From Euphorbia lathyris (taxonomy: Eukaryota > Streptophyta > Magnoliopsida > Malpighiales > Euphorbiaceae): 64,000 nt of DNA. Made by a program: the position numbers and the translations under genes. This document shows, piece after piece, positions 60,840 to 64,000 of this stretch (its first letter is position 1; each line of letters begins with the position of its first letter). Location of the stretch: contig NC_088911.1 in assembly GCF_963576675.1 (NCBI RefSeq), positions 135,783,929 to 135,847,928 of the forward strand, written 5' to 3'. Under the pieces are notes generated by a model. The model saw nothing but the letters and a program-made list of their open reading frames with translations, was not told the DNA's origin and did no database searches.

Positions 60840-61160
60840 TTGGGTTAAAACCCAAAAATGGACATTTAAAAAAAAAAATTTATTCTCAATGTGGTAATGG
60901 TTGAAAATAATTTTCCTGAAAGTACTGTTTTTAACTCCGTAATTAAAAACATTTCAATTACAGCAGTGGACCTACCATAATAGTACGAAAACAAGATTCT
61001 CTTTGTACCATTATGACAACACCGCCTTAATATGACTGTTTTTAACCATATAGTTAAAAACAGCCCTTCCAATGGAATTATTTCCGACCATTACTAAGTT
61101 GAGAATAAATCTCTTAGAAATGCTGTTTTTAACTCTATGATTAAATCAGGTTGATAATGA
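60840..61160. repeat. Region of short hairpins, TGTTTTTAAC words
   Basis: GCTGTTTTTAAC/GTTAAAAACAGC-type inverted words occur at about 60920, 61030 and 61120. They resemble subterminal repeats of a CACTA-like element, but no terminus is seen. Confidence 0.35.
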
Positions 61161-61268
61161 TTCCCTTAAAAACCCATTTTGAGTGTTTCACCCCAAATAT
61201 TTACGGTGATCTCTTGTAATTTACAAGTGTTAAATTAAAATTTTTTGAGTGTTTTTACATAAAAATAA

Positions 61269-61949
61269 GGCTCAATGTTTCTCCAGCTCCCTTAACTTGT
61301 CCAAATTGGTCATTTTACCCCTCCAACTCATCGAATGTTCTATTTACCCTCTTAACTCCATAAAAATTGTATTTCTTACCCTCTTAACTTATCCAAATTT
61401 GTCATTTTACCCCTTCTCAACTCATCGAATATCCTATTTACCCCCTTAACTCTATAAAAGTGGTATTTCTCACCACTTATTATTCTATTTACTTTCTTAA
61501 CTCCATAAAAATGGCATTTCTTATTCATTTATAGTAGTCAAAAAAGTTGAAAAGAGAATGAACGAATAAAAAATACAAATAATAAGAACATTAATATAAA
61601 CAAGTTAAATACATTATATGTAGGGATAATGTACCAAAATAGGCCTATGATTTTTGGGGAAGTATCAATTTAGGTTCTACTTACAAAATAGCATAAATAT
61701 AGGTTTAACGTTTAAAAAAAGTTATCAATTTAGGCTTCGATAACGAATTATAAGGGGTGAAAAATACCACTTTTATGGAGTTAAGAGGGTAAATAGAACA
61801 TTCTATGAGTTGAGGGGATAAATGGACAAGTTGAGGGGGTGAGAAATACCACTTTTATGGAGTTAAGAGGGTAAATAGGACATTCGATGAGTTGAGGGGG
61901 TAAAATGACAAATTTAGACAAGTTAAGGGGGCCGAGGATGCATTAGGCC
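61269..61949. mobile_element. MULE-like MITE with 9-bp TSD TAAAAATAA
   Basis: Left GGCTCAATGTTTCTCC, right inverted GGCCTAATGCATCCTC. Perfect duplication TAAAAATAA at 61260-61268 and 61950-61958. The arms contain an internal tandem duplication of about 100 bp (CCATAAAA...GTATTTCT...CTTAACT). 681 bp; the middle 61500-61740 is other AT-rich sequence. Confidence 0.9.
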
Positions 61950-62059
61950 TAAAAATAAATAAATTTCTGTATAAAGTTTTCATAAAATTTTTAACGTTTT
62001 CCAACGTCAAGTGGGTGGCCAAACCCCCTAACTTTCCTAGACCCGTCCCTACATATATT

Positions 62060-62235
62060 TATATATGGAAATACATCTAAAATTACCATCAATTCCGAAA
62101 CAAAAAACCAAATTGAACCGGGTCAGTTCGTTAACTCGGGTTTATGTACCAAAATACATTTAAAATTATAACTGATTCTGAATCGGAAAACTAAATTGAA
62201 CCAGGTCGGTTCGATAATCCGGGTTTTTACCAAAA
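62060..62235 (+). repeat. Two-copy tandem repeat, about 83 bp
   Basis: Both copies contain AAATTGAACC(G/A)GGTC(A/G)GTTCG and TTTA..ACCAAAATA with scattered changes. Confidence 0.8.
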
Positions 62236-63130
62236 TATGCATACCATAACTCAGAATCTCTAGTTTTAATTTGTCATTTAACCTTATATGCTTTTAATAT
62301 TTAATTAGAAAAGCAAGAAAAGCAGTGTAAAAAAGTAAAATAGGTAATAGAGTATATTTAAGCAAGCACACTGCAATCGTATATTCCCTGCTAACTTTTC
62401 TCTCTTACGATGAATATATGATTTCAAGTCCCTATCTTTTACCACTGTCAAAACCCCATTCAGCTTTATTTCTCTGCTTCAAAACCCAATAAAAAAAAGT
62501 AACTCTTCAAAGTTACTTTTTTATTATTTTACTCTTCAAAATATTCATATTTATTTTACCCATAAACTTTTTAATCCCATACATTAATATAAACGTTTTT
62601 CTTCTTAATCAAGCAATTAAGGTATAATAAATAAATAAATGAATTTTGTATACTTTGACTTATAAAATTTTGTTTTGAAAATACAAACAATAGAATTTGA
62701 TTTGTTTCATTGTTTTTTCTATTACATAAAGACATTGTTTTTTCTATTGTTTTATTTAAACAATATGTTTAATTAAAATTAAGAATTAAATTTTGATAGC
62801 AATTTAAAAATAAATAAATTAAAAATTATTAGCTACCAAAAAAAGGAAAAAAAAACTAATAACAACGAATTTTTATATCAGGAATTAGGTCTTTTATGTT
62901 ACAAAGAGGACCCCAATACATATTTTTATATCTGTATTATATGAGTATGGAGTTGTGTCGTTCCACATTTTCACTGAGTTTTAATATTTAATGATATATA
63001 TATTATAAATTAAGGGTTAAAATGGCTCATGAAGTAAACATGGTCAATTTAGCTCAAATCGAAATTTAAGTATCAACTCATTTTAAAGTTGACAAAACTT
63101 AACAAATTAACTCAAATTTGAAAACTTTTA
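62236..63130. other. AT-rich spacer
   Basis: No gene. A small perfect-looking hairpin AAAAGTAACTCTTCAAAGTTACTTTTTT lies near 62497-62522. Confidence 0.4.
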
Positions 63131-63780
63131 AATATTAAAACTGATGGAGACATACAACACCAACACGAGGCCAAAGTATGGAAGAAACATGCCTAACACG
63201 TTGTGTGTTCTCAGCCACACGTCGTGTGAGACGTGAGCTATAAAAGAGATGTGAGGATTTATTCCCACATGACATGTCACAAGGGACACACGCCCTGTGG
63301 CATGGCACTAAGTCCTTGGAACTTTTCTTCGTAATTAACTCGGCGTGTATCTATATCCACACGCCGAATGAACTTGGTAGGAAGGGCGCTTGCGAGGAGT
63401 TTGGGCGAAGCTGGCTATCGAAGGTTGGAGGCAACACGTCGTGTGACATTGCTTTTCAATAATATGGACAAGGGACAAGACTGCTAGGTTTACTGTTCAT
63501 TTTCTTAATTTACTATTTTGCCATTGTTTGTATTTACTGCCATTTAGGATTATTATCCTAAATGCCATTTAACCACTATTCTTCCTTACCTTTATCTTTA
63601 CTTTTGTGTTTGTTAACCCTATTTAGGGTATTTGAGTCTTTTACTTTTTAAAATTAGGAGAGATACATAAGCCTATTTATTTGTAAAGAAGATGATCTTT
63701 TATTAATCAAATATTTGTCAGTTTCTACTGGAGCAAGGTTTGCCCTTTATTAGGATTAAGACCCTATTCTTTTTTACTGA
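63131..63780 (+). repeat. Possible LTR relic with CACACGTCGTGTG words
   Basis: Several ACACGTCGTGTG/CACGCCGTGTG words, a TATA-like GCTATAAAAGAG near 63237 and a following AT-rich leader resemble a gypsy LTR. Ends and duplication were not found. Confidence 0.35.
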
Positions 63781-63782
63781 AA

Positions 63783-63850
63783 TTAAATTAAATTAACTGA
63801 ACTGAACTGAAATGAAGTGAAGTGAACTTAACTTAACTTAACTTAACTGC
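63783..63850 (+). repeat. (AACTG)n/(AACTT)n microsatellite
   Basis: Runs of ACTGAACTGA then AACTTAACTT. The window's last 20 bases begin the same pattern again, after AT-rich ATAATTATAAT repeats. Confidence 0.85.
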
Positions 63851-64000
63851 ACCAGATAATTATAATTATAATAAATGATATATAATGATATGTTTTATAT
63901 ATAAATAATTATAATTACAATAAATAATAATAAATTATATATAAATAATTATAATTATAATAAATAATGATAATTAATGAAATTAAATTAACTGAACTGA

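Noticed and set aside
63205..63225. TGTGTTCTCAG, start of the miR398 sequence
   Set aside because: Only 11 bases match and no precursor hairpin with a matching star strand is visible.

Overview
The window is nuclear DNA of a dicot-type flowering plant. It is AT-rich, genes have GT-AG introns, and most of the sequence is transposon debris. Only two genes look intact: a COBRA-like gene of the COBL7 type (+, 40525-43968, two exons, 650 aa) and a type-B cytokinin response regulator of the ARR1/ARR2 type (-, 51186-48191, six exons, 672 aa). The species cannot be named from sequence alone.

The left third (1-14772) holds two Ty1/copia elements of one family. Element A (+) has pol, an extra ORF after pol, a polypurine tract and a 3' LTR (6350-7824). 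It sits inside element B (-), which keeps 5' LTR, primer binding site, gag, protease, integrase, RT and RNase H. A hAT-type DNA element (TSD TAGATGAT) landed exactly on the RT catalytic codons of B. That hAT later took part in a local inversion, and it carries an intact 302-bp TRIM element. B itself sits in a LINE whose RT half is at 14773-17526.

From 17.5 to 38.3 kb come: a gypsy solo LTR; a 1.1-kb MULE-like element made of palindromes and satellites; a 5.5-kb hAT-bounded element holding a LINE that is split by a 2.4-kb solo LTR holding another LINE tail; a CACTA end with a TNP1-like gene relic; an A-rich tract; a nearly 1-kb-per-arm inverted repeat of gypsy RT; and a second gypsy LTR. Three palindromic MITEs fill 38.7-40.3 kb just before the COBRA-like gene.

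From 44 to 64 kb come the ARR gene, an Au-type SINE, several MITEs and hAT elements with readable target-site duplications, LINE relics and AT-rich spacer. The two genes have no obvious functional link: one is a GPI-anchored wall protein, the other a nuclear transcription factor. I did not find a convincing undescribed system. The most unusual structures are the long gypsy hairpin, the palindromic MULE-like element, the TATA-preceded extra ORF of the copia family and the hAT-associated inversion.
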